Source: Paracoccaceae bacterium (GTDB lineage Bacteria; Pseudomonadota; Alphaproteobacteria; Rhodobacterales; Rhodobacteraceae). Taken from it: 64,000 nucleotides of DNA. Below, piece after piece: positions 1 through 9,332 of this stretch (position 1 is its first letter; each line of letters opens with the position of its first letter). The translations under genes were made by a program, and so were the position numbers. Below the pieces are notes generated by a model. It worked only from the letters and a program-made list of their open reading frames with translations. It was not told the origin of the DNA and made no database searches. The stretch spans positions 1-64,000 of the forward strand of contig JANREX010000065.1 in assembly GCA_030758115.1 (NCBI GenBank), read 5' to 3'.

Positions 1-1
1 T

Positions 2-109
2 TTCAAAACCATCTACGGTGTGCGTCCCGGCGCATGGCGCCGTACCCTGCGCGACAATGAAAAAGGGGCCGATACGCGCCGCGCGCGATCCTATGCCGAC
101 TGGCCCTGA
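2..109 (+). CDS. AraC-family regulator, C-terminal fragment (cut by window edge)
   Basis: Only the last 35 codons lie in the window. They read FKTIYGVRPGAWRR followed by a short basic tail and a TGA stop at 107-109. The phrase F-K-x-x-Y-G-x-x-P-x-x-W-R is the end of the second helix-turn-helix of AraC/XylS-type regulators. The gene would therefore be a DNA-binding transcription factor, but its sensor domain and targets lie upstream of the window. It reads toward the IS6-like fragment and the CheB-CheR hybrid gene; no functional link can be seen. Confidence 0.75.
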   Translation, partial: FKTIYGVRPGAWRRTLRDNEKGADTRRARSYADWP

Positions 110-223
110 CCGGCGTTGCAGGAACCCGACCAGACCCGTGCCGGAGCAGGGGGGGCGAGTTCGGCAAGCACCGAACCGGTGCCATCTGGGGGCGGGTTGC
201 ATCGCCCCTCAAGTCCTGTGGCT

Positions 224-328
224 GCACAGGCTGTGATGCGGCACCTGCGGTTTGCGCTGTCACTTCGCAGTGTCGCAGACCTGCTGCATGAGTGCAGCCG
301 CAAGATGAACCATGAAACTGTGCGGTAG
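224..328 (+). pseudogene. IS6-like transposase remnant (left copy)
   Basis: One frame reads AQAVMRHLRFALSLRS followed by VADLLHECSRKMNHETVR and an immediate TAG. This matches, from memory of the family, the N-terminal segment of IS6-type transposases (pattern: AVMLYVRFPLSLRNVEDLLHERGI, then HETVR, paraphrased). There is no start codon context, no DDE catalytic domain and no visible terminal repeats, so it is a decayed fragment. A second fragment from the same region of the transposase lies at 5019-5120, on the other side of the CheB-CheR gene and in the same orientation. Confidence 0.6.
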
Positions 329-797
329 TGATGGCAGCGGCACTCCCCGTGGCGGGCCGTGGATCACGACGGCTTGGCGCGCCACAGGGCAGCGCCACCG
401 TTCAGGCAGGGTCTTCGGCCGCCCGTTTTTCTTGCGTGACTTGAGCGGTAGAGAGGAGCCCACCCCACCGGACTTGTGCGGCAAAACCTCAGTGGGGGCA
501 CCTGTTTTTATCTTTAGGTATTGATAAGCGTTAAAAGATAAAATTATTGTCAAATTACTGTGCTACAAACACAAGCAAAGGCTGCAATGCAGGGGCAAAA
601 AATCAACTGCCCCATGTCGTGCCACAGGCTACCAGCTCAGTCTGTTCGATCAAAGCTTAGCTTCATGACTTCGCATGTCGTGTGAAGAAACATAAGTGAC
701 AAACCATCGGTTTTTAATGCCCGTCGACGTCTGACAGGTTGGTCCGCAATTTCCGAGTAACCGTCATGTTTGATGCTGAAACTTGGGAATTTGAGTC
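329..797. other. Intergenic stretch with AT-rich upstream region of the hybrid kinase
   Basis: No credible gene is seen here. Positions 329-480 are GC-rich, while about 500-600 are clearly AT-rich (runs of TTTTA, TTAAAAGATAAAATTATT), unlike the surrounding DNA. TTGATA at 521-526 could be a -35 element, but no well-spaced -10 was found, so no promoter is claimed. The start codon of the next gene at 798 follows TTTGAGTC, a weak ribosome binding site. Confidence 0.4.
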
Positions 798-3700
798 ATG
801 ACAGAAAAAAACACCATCATTGTTGGCATTGGTGCGTCAGCCGGAGGAATTCAGGCGCTGAAAGGTTTCTTTAGCCAGGTTCAGGATGCTGCTGACATGG
901 CGTTTGTCATTGTAACTCACCTCAGTCCGACCCGTGAAAGTCATTTGCACGAAGTCATCAGTCACTTCACGACGCTGCCCGTCGAGGTCATCAAGCATGG
1001 TGCTTCAGCAAGGGCCGGGATTGTGCATGTCATGCCTGAACACGTCTGTCTGTCCATCAGTGACGGGCATTTCAGGTTGCTGCAGTCAGACCCAAAGAAG
1101 AGCCAACGAAAGCCGATCGACTTTTTCTTCCGCGCTCTTGCCGTGGATCAAGAAGAGAAGGCAGTCGGTATTGTGCTGTCAGGGTCAGGTGATGATGGCA
1201 CACTCGGCTTGCAGGCGATCAAAGCGCATGGGGGCCTGACGTTTGCGCAGGTCACTAGCGGCAAAGGGCTTGACTACCCGCAAATGCCAGAGAGCGCATT
1301 GTCCAGTGGAGCGGTTGATTTTGCTCTTCCCGTCGAGCAGATGCCCGAAAAGTTGCGCAACCTGCAAAAGGCAGCGGCGATGCTAGGAGCCGGGGTGCTG
1401 CACGGGGAGGTCAGCACTCCGGAATTGGCACAACGGCGCATGCAAGACGAAATTTCGAAATTGCTGCGGGATTATTCAGGCCAGGACTTTGCAGGCTACA
1501 AAAGCAAGACATTCTTCCGACGTGTTGCACGGCGAATGCAGGTGGTGAACTCTCCGACGCCAGAGGCCTATCTCAAGCGGTTGAACGAGGACCCGGCAGA
1601 GGTGATGGCGCTTTTTAACGATCTGCTCATCAGCGTCACGGATTTCTTCAGGGACAAAAGTGCGTTCGATGCCTTGGGCGAGCAGGTCATGCCATCCCTC
1701 ATGGCAAATAGGGGTTCTCAGGATACCATCAGGGTCTGGGTGCCCGGCTGCGCGACGGGCAAAGAGGTTTATTCCTTGGCCATCCTGATACGTGAAAACA
1801 TGGCGGTAAATTCCGCTCATCCACAGGTTCGCATTTTTGCTACCGACATTGATGAACCTGCGTTGAACGTGGCTCGATCCGCACGCTACAGGGACATCGA
1901 ACTCAAGAACGTATCAAAGGAACGCAAGGAGCGCTTTTTCCGCCAGGATGGGTCAACCCAAGTGCTCGTTCCCGAGATCCGCGACATGTGCATCTTCTCG
2001 TCCCATAACTTGATAAACGATCCTCCGTTTTCCCAGATGGACCTGGTGTCATGCAGGAACCTGTTGATCTATCTTGATGTCCGGCTTCAGGAGCGCGCCA
2101 TATCGACGTTTCACTACGCGTTGAAGCCGGGCGGATTCCTGTTTCTGGGCGGTTCGGAAAGCCTGGGTCAGCGTGACAACATGTTCGTTGCCATTGACAA
2201 GAAGCATCGGATTTATCGAAGACTGGACCTCGACAACAAGCGGGCGCGTCTGCCGATCCCTCTGAAGGAGCTATTCAAAAGCCCCCCTCAATTTGAACAG
2301 AACTACCGCCCGAGGAACATGACTGCACATCAAGTGCGTCATCGAGCAGAACATCAGATATTTGAACGCCACAGCCCTGCGCATGTGGTCATCCGTGGCG
2401 ATGGTGAAATTGTCTTTTTCTCGGCGCTTACTCAACGTTATTTCGAGACGCCTCGAGGTGCCCCCAATAGGCAACTGTTTGAGACAGTTCGCCGAGAGTT
2501 GCGGCATCAAATGCGCCTGGCTTTGCGCAAGGCGATTGAAACAGGTAAACCTGCCTCCCACACCATGGTTCTGCAGGAGAATGACGCCGCGTTCAACGTT
2601 ACTCTCGTTATTGAGCCGCTCAATAATGGCGAGGATGCAGAGCCCATGTTTCTCGTCGTGTTCAAGCCCGTCGGCGACGGGGCCGTCAGTCATGAGAAAA
2701 GCACAGAGTCTTCCAAAAACAAGGAAGATGAAGACATCTATGAGCGGAACTTGAATGATCTGCAAGAGCGCCTGCAATCGACAATAGAGGAATACGAAAC
2801 CGCACTGGAAGAATTGAGCACTTCGAATGAGGAGCTGATTTCAGTCAACGAAGAGGCCCAGTCAGCAAATGAGGAGCTGCAAGCCTCGAAAGAAGAAATG
2901 CAGTCTTTGAATGAGGAACTCAGCACCGTAAATGCTGATTTGACCGACAAAGTCGAAGAGCTTGGCAAGGCCAATACTGATTTGCGTGATTTGCAAGATG
3001 CTACAGGTATTGCCATTGTTTTTCTTGATCGTGACATGATGATCCGGAGCTTCACACCCGCCGCTTCAAAATTACTGCATTTGCGCGAGGCAGATATCGG
3101 TCGCCCGCTCACAGATCTTGCCAGCTTTGTTGCCTATTCCTTTCTGCAAAAAGACATCCATGAGGTGTTCAGCACAGGCTGCACGGTAGAGCGTCGGCTA
3201 CCACAAAGCGGCGATCCAACACACTACCTTGTACGGACCGTGCCTTATCTGGAAGGCGGGGAGACGACTGGGGTTGTCATCACTTTTGTGGACGTGACAT
3301 CCCTGGTTGATGCCGAAAAGCAGCGTGTTTTGTTGATTGAGGAGGCTGCCGAGCGCGCAGTGAACTCCAACAACGCGCGCTTGGAGGAAGTGCAAGCGGC
3401 GGACGCGCGCAAGGCACGATTGATAGCTGTGCTGGCACATGATCTGCGCACGCCACTGGTTGCGATACTGAGCACGCTCGATTTGTTCCGAAACAAAACC
3501 GAGAACCCGGCCAATGACAAAATGCTGCATCGCCTCAAGACAGAGGGGCACGGCATGCTTCAACTTATCGACGATGTGCTGGAATTGGCAAGGCTCGGCG
3601 CGGGCGAGGCACGGCTCAGGCCCGAGCCTTTCAAGCCGAGTGATATGCTGACGCAGATTGGCGATCTTGTCCGATCGACCGCGGATCGCCATAAGACCGA

Positions 3701-4892
3701 GGTCGTGGTGCAGGTCGATGATTTGCCCATGTTGATTGGTGATGTGATGTCACTGCGGCGGATTCTGTTGAACTTCGCAACCAACGCCGTGAAGGCCACG
3801 CGCGGCGGTAGCGTCCACCTTTCCGCCACGCGCGAAGCTGATGACTCGGACGGTCATACGGTAACATTTTCAGTCACGGATACAGGTTGTGGCATTGCGC
3901 CTGAGGATATCCCGCGACTGTTTCGCGACTTTGGCATGCTGGAGCGCGATGCGATCGGGCGGGATGGTACCGGCTTGGGCCTTGCCATTTGCCGCAGGCT
4001 CGCAACGGCGATGGGCGGTGAAGTGGGTGTTGAAAGCTCTCTGGGTTCGGGATCACGGTTTTGGCTGCGGCTTACGCTGCCTGAGTGCGGCAGCGAAACT
4101 CCCGCTCCTGACCAGGCGGAAAATGATCTCACTGCTGTTCTTCGCGGCCTCAAGGTGCTGGTCGCCGAAGATCACGACATCATCCGACAACTGACATGCG
4201 CGAACCTGACGCGCTTCGGCATGTTTCCGACCGAGGCCGCCGACGGGATGATTGCCGTCGAATTGGCAGCCGCAGGAAAATTCGATCTGATCCTGATGGA
4301 CCTGCAGATGCCACGCCTCGATGGGGACGAGGCCGCATCTCGTATCCGTCGTGGCGATGGTCTTTCGGCCAATGCCCGGATCATCGGAATTACCGCGCAT
4401 CAGGCCCCTGAAATCGCTGTCATGTTGAGCGATCTGGCTTTTGACGCCTGCCTGCCAAAGCCGCTTGATATACAGCGACTTGCGGCTTGCGTGCGGGGCG
4501 ATATCCAGCCCCCGCCACCGCTTGGCCCGACCTCGTTCGAGGACTTCGACGCTGAAAACCTGACCTCGCTGCGCGATATTGACGGCGGCGTCCTGCTCAG
4601 CCGTACACTGAAGGAGTTTTCCGCCGAGATCGGGGCAACCTGGGCTGGTCTATCAGAGATGATCGCCGAGCAAGATAGCGTCGAGGCTGGCCGATTGGTT
4701 CACAAGCTCACCGGTTTCAGCGATTTGCTCGGTGCCCGGACACTTTCATCTGAACTGCGCAATTTCCAGAACCTGATCGAGGATGAGGACCAGAATGTGT
4801 TGGCAGAGGCTCTCGAAGCGATCGACGCAGTCATGACCAAGACCCGGAGCCAGTTGAGCCAGCTGATCGAGGAGGCGGATCGTTCAACATAG
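798..4892 (+). CDS. CheB-CheR-PAS-histidine kinase-receiver-HPt fusion protein
   Basis: This 1364-residue signalling protein carries six modules in order. The first is a CheB methylesterase-like domain (about 5-190) with candidate triad Ser14 (IGASAGG), His41 and Asp133. The second is a CheR methyltransferase domain (about 210-475) with the SAM loop PGCATGKE near 316-323 and the motif SCRNLLIYLD. A long Glu-rich coiled coil (about 640-740) and a PAS domain follow. The kinase core has His881 in LAHDLRTPL and ATPase boxes DTGCGI and GTGLGLAI. A receiver has phospho-acceptor Asp1168 (MDLQMP), and an HPt domain has His1302 (VHKLTGFSDLLGA). No transmembrane segment is evident, so it is probably cytoplasmic. 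No chemotaxis genes are adjacent. Whether the CheB/CheR parts act on receptors or only as sensory modules is unknown. IS6-like fragments lie on both sides. Confidence 0.93.
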   Translation: MTEKNTIIVGIGASAGGIQALKGFFSQVQDAADMAFVIVTHLSPTRESHLHEVISHFTTLPVEVIKHGASARAGIVHVMPEHVCLSISDGHFRLLQSDPKKSQRKPIDFFFRALAVDQEEKAVGIVLSGSGDDGTLGLQAIKAHGGLTFAQVTSGKGLDYPQMPESALSSGAVDFALPVEQMPEKLRNLQKAAAMLGAGVLHGEVSTPELAQRRMQDEISKLLRDYSGQDFAGYKSKTFFRRVARRMQVVNSPTPEAYLKRLNEDPAEVMALFNDLLISVTDFFRDKSAFDALGEQVMPSLMANRGSQDTIRVWVPGCATGKEVYSLAILIRENMAVNSAHPQVRIFATDIDEPALNVARSARYRDIELKNVSKERKERFFRQDGSTQVLVPEIRDMCIFSSHNLINDPPFSQMDLVSCRNLLIYLDVRLQERAISTFHYALKPGGFLFLGGSESLGQRDNMFVAIDKKHRIYRRLDLDNKRARLPIPLKELFKSPPQFEQNYRPRNMTAHQVRHRAEHQIFERHSPAHVVIRGDGEIVFFSALTQRYFETPRGAPNRQLFETVRRELRHQMRLALRKAIETGKPASHTMVLQENDAAFNVTLVIEPLNNGEDAEPMFLVVFKPVGDGAVSHEKSTESSKNKEDEDIYERNLNDLQERLQSTIEEYETALEELSTSNEELISVNEEAQSANEELQASKEEMQSLNEELSTVNADLTDKVEELGKANTDLRDLQDATGIAIVFLDRDMMIRSFTPAASKLLHLREADIGRPLTDLASFVAYSFLQKDIHEVFSTGCTVERRLPQSGDPTHYLVRTVPYLEGGETTGVVITFVDVTSLVDAEKQRVLLIEEAAERAVNSNNARLEEVQAADARKARLIAVLAHDLRTPLVAILSTLDLFRNKTENPANDKMLHRLKTEGHGMLQLIDDVLELARLGAGEARLRPEPFKPSDMLTQIGDLVRSTADRHKTEVVVQVDDLPMLIGDVMSLRRILLNFATNAVKATRGGSVHLSATREADDSDGHTVTFSVTDTGCGIAPEDIPRLFRDFGMLERDAIGRDGTGLGLAICRRLATAMGGEVGVESSLGSGSRFWLRLTLPECGSETPAPDQAENDLTAVLRGLKVLVAEDHDIIRQLTCANLTRFGMFPTEAADGMIAVELAAAGKFDLILMDLQMPRLDGDEAASRIRRGDGLSANARIIGITAHQAPEIAVMLSDLAFDACLPKPLDIQRLAACVRGDIQPPPPLGPTSFEDFDAENLTSLRDIDGGVLLSRTLKEFSAEIGATWAGLSEMIAEQDSVEAGRLVHKLTGFSDLLGARTLSSELRNFQNLIEDEDQNVLAEALEAIDAVMTKTRSQLSQLIEEADRST

Positions 4893-5018
4893 GGACCGGA
4901 AACGGACTCGGATCCGGCAAGCTGATCAATTGAGCGATGCCGCAATCAGGGCTGTCCCGCCCGGGTGCTGTCAGAAGAAACCGGCATGCGGCGGGGCAGG
5001 GCGGTCGCATGGCCTCGC

Positions 5019-5120
5019 CGGATCACAAAACGCAGCCCGTTTCAGTGTTTCAAAGCCAGCCCCGAGATCATCCGCCTGGCGGTCATACTTGACCTGCGCT
5101 TTGCGCTTTCGCGTCGGAGA
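5019..5120 (+). pseudogene. IS6-like transposase remnant (right copy)
   Basis: One frame reads RITKRSPFQCFKASPEIIRL followed by AVILDLRFALS, then turns into unrelated Arg-rich sequence. The block S-P-E-I-I-R-L-A-V-x-x-x-x-R-F-x-L-S is the start of IS6-type transposases as I recall the family. It overlaps in family position with, and complements, the left copy at 224-328, which continues further into the transposase. The coding frame is not maintained, so this is a decayed fragment. The remaining bases from 4893 to 5157 contain nothing else I can name. Confidence 0.6.
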
Positions 5121-5157
5121 CGGGTTCGAATTTGGCGGGCCGCACCCTGCCTGATCG

Positions 5158-5790
5158 TCAGGCCGGACGGATCCGGGCCAATATCATCGCGCGCATTTCG
5201 ACCACCAGGGCACGGCCCACGGCAGGGTCGAAACCGCTGCGCTGCCACGCCACCACATTGCCCCCATAGGCCCCAACGATGCCGAGCGCGGACGTCGCCG
5301 GGACGATATCGCGGGAGAATTCCCCGCTTGCCACACCTTCGGTCAAGATCTCTTCAATGATCTTTTCTTGTCGCTTGAATATGGTGCGCACTTGCTCTGC
5401 GATCGGGCTGTCAGCACCGGCGAAGCTGAATGAGCAAAGCACCAGCATGGTGAAGGCTTTCGGATTTTGCACGGCATAGGCAGCCTGGGCGTGGAGAAAC
5501 GCCAGCAACCTTTGGGTCGCCGTTGTCGTCGCATTGCCTTCCTTGCGCTCGAGGCCCGCGAGGATGCGCGTGTCGATGTCCTGCAGCAAGGCCAGTATGA
5601 TTTCATCCTTGGACGCGAAATAATGGTAAACCGCGCCCTTGGTCATACCCAGTGCCCGTGCGATCGCTTCGATGTGGCAATTGTGATAGCCACGTTCGAC
5701 AAACAGATCCGTTGTTGCGTCCTTGATCAGGCTGATGGTCTTGTCGCGTGAAACCTCGTGCTTGGTCCTTTTTTTGGCTTGCTGTGGCAC
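5158..5790 (-). CDS. TetR-family transcriptional regulator
   Basis: A GTG start at 5790 is preferred, giving 210 residues, the usual TetR length; GAGGAG lies about ten bases upstream. The reading frame stays open to 5922, but that extension is low-complexity and overlaps the divergent promoter region. The N-terminus has the TetR helix-turn-helix (AIARALGMTKGAVYHYFASK), followed by a helical ligand-binding domain. It is divergent from the acyl-CoA operon starting at 5985, and a 16-bp near-palindrome covers the -10 region of that operon. The likely role is repression of that operon until an acyl-CoA or related ligand is bound; this is inferred from position and family, and the ligand is not predictable. 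Confidence 0.9.
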   Translation of the reverse strand: MPQQAKKRTKHEVSRDKTISLIKDATTDLFVERGYHNCHIEAIARALGMTKGAVYHYFASKDEIILALLQDIDTRILAGLERKEGNATTTATQRLLAFLHAQAAYAVQNPKAFTMLVLCSFSFAGADSPIAEQVRTIFKRQEKIIEEILTEGVASGEFSRDIVPATSALGIVGAYGGNVVAWQRSGFDPAVGRALVVEMRAMILARIRPA

Positions 5791-5903
5791 GTTTCTTTTA
5801 CTCCTCGGCCTGTTGGCGCGCTCGGGCCTGCCTGTCCTGACATAGCATTCCGCGCCCCTACTGTGACCCCAAAATGTAGCCCCGCTCGGAACCGCCAAGC
5901 CGC

Positions 5904-5932
5904 TTGACAGACTCGCTTGCACGATTTTACAT
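5904..5932 (+). promoter_or_regulatory. Candidate sigma-70 promoter of the acyl-CoA operon
   Basis: A perfect -35 hexamer TTGACA (5904-5909) is followed by 17 bases and TTACAT (5927-5932). The transcript would start near 5940 and enter the operon at 5985, which has a good GGAGGG ribosome binding site. Confidence 0.6.
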
Positions 5933-5947
5933 ACCTACGCGAAGGTA
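5932..5947. promoter_or_regulatory. Near-palindromic operator, probable TetR site
   Basis: TACCTACGCGAAGGTA is an inverted repeat of the form TACCTnCGCGnAGGTA, matching at 14 of 16 positions. It starts at the last base of the candidate -10 and covers the expected start of transcription, an ideal place for repression by the divergent TetR protein. Confidence 0.65.
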
Positions 5948-5984
5948 GGCAAATTTAAAGCAACACCTTCCAACGGAGGGCCTC

Positions 5985-7031
5985 ATGGAACACGCGCAAA
6001 TCAAAGAACTCGTCGGCCGCGTCACGAATTTCGTGCTGCACAACACCGAGGAGCGGGATGTCTGGGAAAAATCGATCGCACTTACGGCTATTCTGACCTG
6101 GAATGACCCGGACGCAGTGCAAAAGGCCGAACCCATCATTGCGCGTTCGGTCGCCACACAAAACAGCGACGGCAACCTGAACTACGCCGACACCGCCGAC
6201 GGGTTGCCGGGGCATATCAAAACCTTCACCCCGATTGCGTCTCTCACCAGCAGCCTCGCACGGCCCTTGCTGGAATATTACAAACGCACCGGCAACGCCG
6301 CCTATCTTGAGGCTGCGGACCTGCAGATGCAGGCGCTGATGAACACACCGCGCACCTCGGGCGGTGGATTCTGGTCGCGCGGCGAAGGGCCGGAACTCTG
6401 GATCGACATGGTTTACTTGATGACCCCGTTTCTGGTGTCCTATGGCCAGATCAAGAACGATCCCAGCTATCTGGAAGAAGCGGTTTTGCAGCACCGCGTT
6501 GCAACTGAACGCCTGGTCGATCCGTTCACCGGTCTGAGCCGCCACGCATGGTGCGAAGTGCCCAACCATTACCCGCAGTCGACATTCTGGGCGCGCGGCA
6601 ATGGCTGGCTGACGGCCGTGACCGTGGACCTGCTTGAAATGATGGGGCCGCATCCTGCCCGTGATTTTATTGCGGAAACCGGAATGCGCGCCCTGCGCGA
6701 GATGTCAAAGTACCAGGATCGGTCTGGCTTTTTCCGCCACATCCTGGACGGGCCGGGCAGCAAGAAAGAGGCCTCGGCCACCCTGATCTATGCCTACTCT
6801 GTGGCCAAGGCCGTGCGGTTGGGCCTGTTGGAAGAAAGCTGGCTGGACAGCGCATGGCGCGCGTTCAACGTCGTTGCCGGATCGGTGAAAGAGAACGGCA
6901 TGGTGCCGGGTGTCGCCATTCCGCCGGGTGGTCCGGGCGTTCCTTTTGCCTGGTCGCCGTTTGGTCAGGGCTTCTTCATTCTGGCCGCGCATGAACTGCT
7001 TGGGCTTGCAGGCGAAAAGGCCGCAAAATGA
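5985..7031 (+). CDS. GH105-type glycoside hydrolase (unsaturated glycuronyl hydrolase-like)
   Basis: The 348-residue protein matches the alpha/alpha-barrel GH88/GH105 group. Motifs seen are WIDMVYLMTPFL (139-150), in which Asp141 aligns with the catalytic Asp of YteR-like enzymes, the RHAW segment near 186, and WARGNGW (202-208), the hallmark of GH105. GH105 enzymes hydrate the 4,5-unsaturated uronic acid at the non-reducing end of oligosaccharides made by polysaccharide lyases. There is no signal peptide, so it is expected to be cytoplasmic. It is the first gene of a CoA-ester operon, which is an odd setting, and overlaps the next gene by four bases (ATGA). No polysaccharide lyase or sugar transporter is adjacent, so its substrate is open. 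Confidence 0.82.
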   Translation: MEHAQIKELVGRVTNFVLHNTEERDVWEKSIALTAILTWNDPDAVQKAEPIIARSVATQNSDGNLNYADTADGLPGHIKTFTPIASLTSSLARPLLEYYKRTGNAAYLEAADLQMQALMNTPRTSGGGFWSRGEGPELWIDMVYLMTPFLVSYGQIKNDPSYLEEAVLQHRVATERLVDPFTGLSRHAWCEVPNHYPQSTFWARGNGWLTAVTVDLLEMMGPHPARDFIAETGMRALREMSKYQDRSGFFRHILDGPGSKKEASATLIYAYSVAKAVRLGLLEESWLDSAWRAFNVVAGSVKENGMVPGVAIPPGGPGVPFAWSPFGQGFFILAAHELLGLAGEKAAK

Positions 7032-8203
7032 CCGCGAACCGCCCACTTGCAGGGATCCGCGTGATCGACCTGTCGCGACTTGCCCCCGGCCCCTATGCCA
7101 CGATGTTGCTGGCCGATATGGGCGCCGAGGTCATCACGGTTGGCGCTGGCGGTGACCCGGGCGTCACGCCCGTTGTCGCACGCGGCAAGACGCTGATCCG
7201 GCTTGATCTGAAGTCCTCCGAAGGCCGCGAGGCGTTGCACCATCTGGTGCAAAGCGCCGACGTTCTGGTCGAAGGGTTTCGCCCCGGTGTGGCCGCCCGC
7301 ATTGGCGCCGGATCTGACGAGTTATGTGCCCTGAACCCGAGATTGGTTTACTGCTCGCTCACCGGATACGGACAGGACGGACCGCGTGCTCAAGAAGCGG
7401 GCCACGACATTAACTATCTCGCATCAGCGGGGGTGTTGGGGGCTATGGGGCCGCACGATGCGCCGCCCACCGTGCCGCTCAACCTTGTTGCAGATTTCGG
7501 GGGTGGCAGCCTGTTCGCGGTGGTCGGCATCCTTGCGGCGCTGACCGAACGCGCCCGCACAGGCAAGGGCAGGGTGATCGACGCCGCCATGGTTGATGGC
7601 TGCCTGTCGATGATGGGTATGCATTCCGAAATGTGGGGCACCGATTACATGCCCTCTCGTGGGCGCGGCTTGCTGGATGGCGGCGCGCCCTTTTACCGCT
7701 GTTATGAAACCGCAGATGGCGGCTACATGGCCGTAGGCGCGCTTGAGCCAGCGTTTTTCAAGAATTTCTGGACAGGGCTCGGGTTTGACGACCCCATTCC
7801 CAACTATATGGACCCTGACCTATGGCCCGCGCTTGAGGCGCGTTTTGCACAGGCATTTGCCAGCCGAAGCCGCGCCGAATGGAATGCGGTGTTCGAGGGG
7901 GCCGACGCCTGTGTCAATCCGGTTCTGGCCCCAAGTGAGGTGCGCAATGATGCGCAGATGGCCCACCGCCTGACCGGCGCACCCACCACGGTGCCACTGG
8001 CGCCGCGGTTTGACGGCGATGACCATTCCCCGCCCCCAGTCGACATGACCGACCGGACGGAAGCGGTGCTGGCCGCGTCAGGCTTGTCCCCCGACACGGT
8101 TGCCGCCGTGCTCAAAACCAACGGCGCGGCCAAGACACGCAGTCTGCAATGGCCCCCACGCAGGCCCAAAAAACCAACCGGGAGCAATGAAAGCAATGAG
8201 TGA
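7028..8203 (+). CDS. CaiB/BaiF family protein, alpha-methylacyl-CoA racemase-like
   Basis: This 391-residue class III CoA-transferase fold protein carries residues matching the racemase branch: His126 and Asp127 (GHDINY), Asp156 (ADFGGG) and Glu240 (GALEP). From memory, these correspond to the catalytic residues of mycobacterial alpha-methylacyl-CoA racemase (His126, Asp156, Glu241). The segment [20 protein letters not shown] is also typical of racemases. It would interconvert 2R- and 2S-methylacyl-CoA so that the acyl-CoA dehydrogenase encoded next can act. It overlaps both neighbours, indicating translational coupling. A CoA-transferase role is the main alternative, since the fold is shared. 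Confidence 0.82.
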   Translation: MTANRPLAGIRVIDLSRLAPGPYATMLLADMGAEVITVGAGGDPGVTPVVARGKTLIRLDLKSSEGREALHHLVQSADVLVEGFRPGVAARIGAGSDELCALNPRLVYCSLTGYGQDGPRAQEAGHDINYLASAGVLGAMGPHDAPPTVPLNLVADFGGGSLFAVVGILAALTERARTGKGRVIDAAMVDGCLSMMGMHSEMWGTDYMPSRGRGLLDGGAPFYRCYETADGGYMAVGALEPAFFKNFWTGLGFDDPIPNYMDPDLWPALEARFAQAFASRSRAEWNAVFEGADACVNPVLAPSEVRNDAQMAHRLTGAPTTVPLAPRFDGDDHSPPPVDMTDRTEAVLAASGLSPDTVAAVLKTNGAAKTRSLQWPPRRPKKPTGSNESNE

Positions 8204-9332
8204 CGGCTGGGATACCTATGAGGCCTTTCGCGACACGGTGCGCCGGATCGCCCGTGACAAGATCGCGCCACTGGCCGTCGATTTGGACAAGACCGGCGGC
8301 CCGCCCGAGGCGCAATTCGAAATCTTTCGCGAGAACGGACTGCTCGGCCTCGGCCTGCCCGAAGAATATGGCGGCGGCGGCGGCGATCTGATGGCGCAAG
8401 TCATCGCGGTCGAGGAAATGGCGCGGGTCTGTTCGGCCTCGGCGCTGACGATGTCCGCCGCTTGGGGCACGATTGATCCGCTGGTGCGGTTTGGGTCGGC
8501 CGAGCTGAAGCAGGCGATCATCCCGCCCGTTGCCGCAGGCGAACTGCGCACGGCATGGTGCATCACCGAGCCGCAAGGCGGCACCGACATGGCCGGCATG
8601 ACCACGCGCGCCGTCCAAGATGGCGAAGCTTGGGTGATCAACGGCACCAAACGCTTCATCACCAACGGTGGCTGGGCGCATTGGCATCTGGTCGTTGCCC
8701 GACTGGACGAGGATTTCGCCATTTTCATGGTCCACGCCGACGACCCCGGCATCAGCTTTGGCCCACCCGAAGACAAGATGGGCCTGCGCGGTTCGCCCAC
8801 CTGCGACGTGATTTTCGACGATTGCCGCATCCCGCTGGACCGCATCGTCGGAGACCGCAGCGGCGGACTGGTGCGCATGGGCCGCTCGCTGACCCATTCG
8901 CGTCCGGTGATCGCGGGGCAGGCGCTTGGCGTTGCACAAGGTGCGCTGGATCAGGCCGCCGCCTACGTCAAAGACCGTAAATCTCAGGGCAAGCCGCTGG
9001 CGCGGTACCAACTGATCCAGGAAAAGATCGGTGACATGGCCATCCGGGTCGAAAGCGCGCGTGCGTTGCTTTATCGTGCGGTCGATTTCTCGATGCGCGA
9101 TCACCCACACGCCCGCAGCCTTGCCTCAATGGCCAAGGCCGCCTGTTCGGATGCCGCGATGTCGGTTGCCGTTGACGCCGTGCAGTTGCACGGCGGCTAT
9201 GGCTATCTGCGGGGTGTGCCGGTCGAGCGCATGATGCGCGATGCCAAGATCACGCAGATCTATGAGGGCACAAACGAAATCCAACGCTTGATCGTTGCCA
9301 AGGCGTTGCTGAGCGATGGAGAACAGTCATGA
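8187..9332 (+). CDS. Acyl-CoA dehydrogenase
   Basis: This is a FAD-dependent acyl-CoA dehydrogenase of 381 residues from the ATG at 8187; an ATG at 8196 is the alternative, and both overlap the preceding gene. The frame is open further upstream to 8100, but that would be a long overlap. Family motifs are [14 protein letters not shown], the strand segment [13 protein letters not shown], and near the C-terminus [10 protein letters not shown], with Glu360 in the place of the catalytic base. It introduces the trans-2 double bond of acyl-CoA esters, passing electrons to ETF. The pairing with a racemase-like protein suggests a branched 2-methylacyl substrate, which is inference. Confidence 0.92.
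   Translation: MKAMSDGWDTYEAFRDTVRRIARDKIAPLAVDLDKTGGPPEAQFEIFRENGLLGLGLPEEYGGGGGDLMAQVIAVEEMARVCSASALTMSAAWGTIDPLVRFGSAELKQAIIPPVAAGELRTAWCITEPQGGTDMAGMTTRAVQDGEAWVINGTKRFITNGGWAHWHLVVARLDEDFAIFMVHADDPGISFGPPEDKMGLRGSPTCDVIFDDCRIPLDRIVGDRSGGLVRMGRSLTHSRPVIAGQALGVAQGALDQAAAYVKDRKSQGKPLARYQLIQEKIGDMAIRVESARALLYRAVDFSMRDHPHARSLASMAKAACSDAAMSVAVDAVQLHGGYGYLRGVPVERMMRDAKITQIYEGTNEIQRLIVAKALLSDGEQS

Noticed and set aside
5791-5922. N-terminal extension of the TetR protein
   Set aside because: It would give an unusually long protein with low-complexity sequence, and a GTG with a good ribosome binding site lies at 5790.
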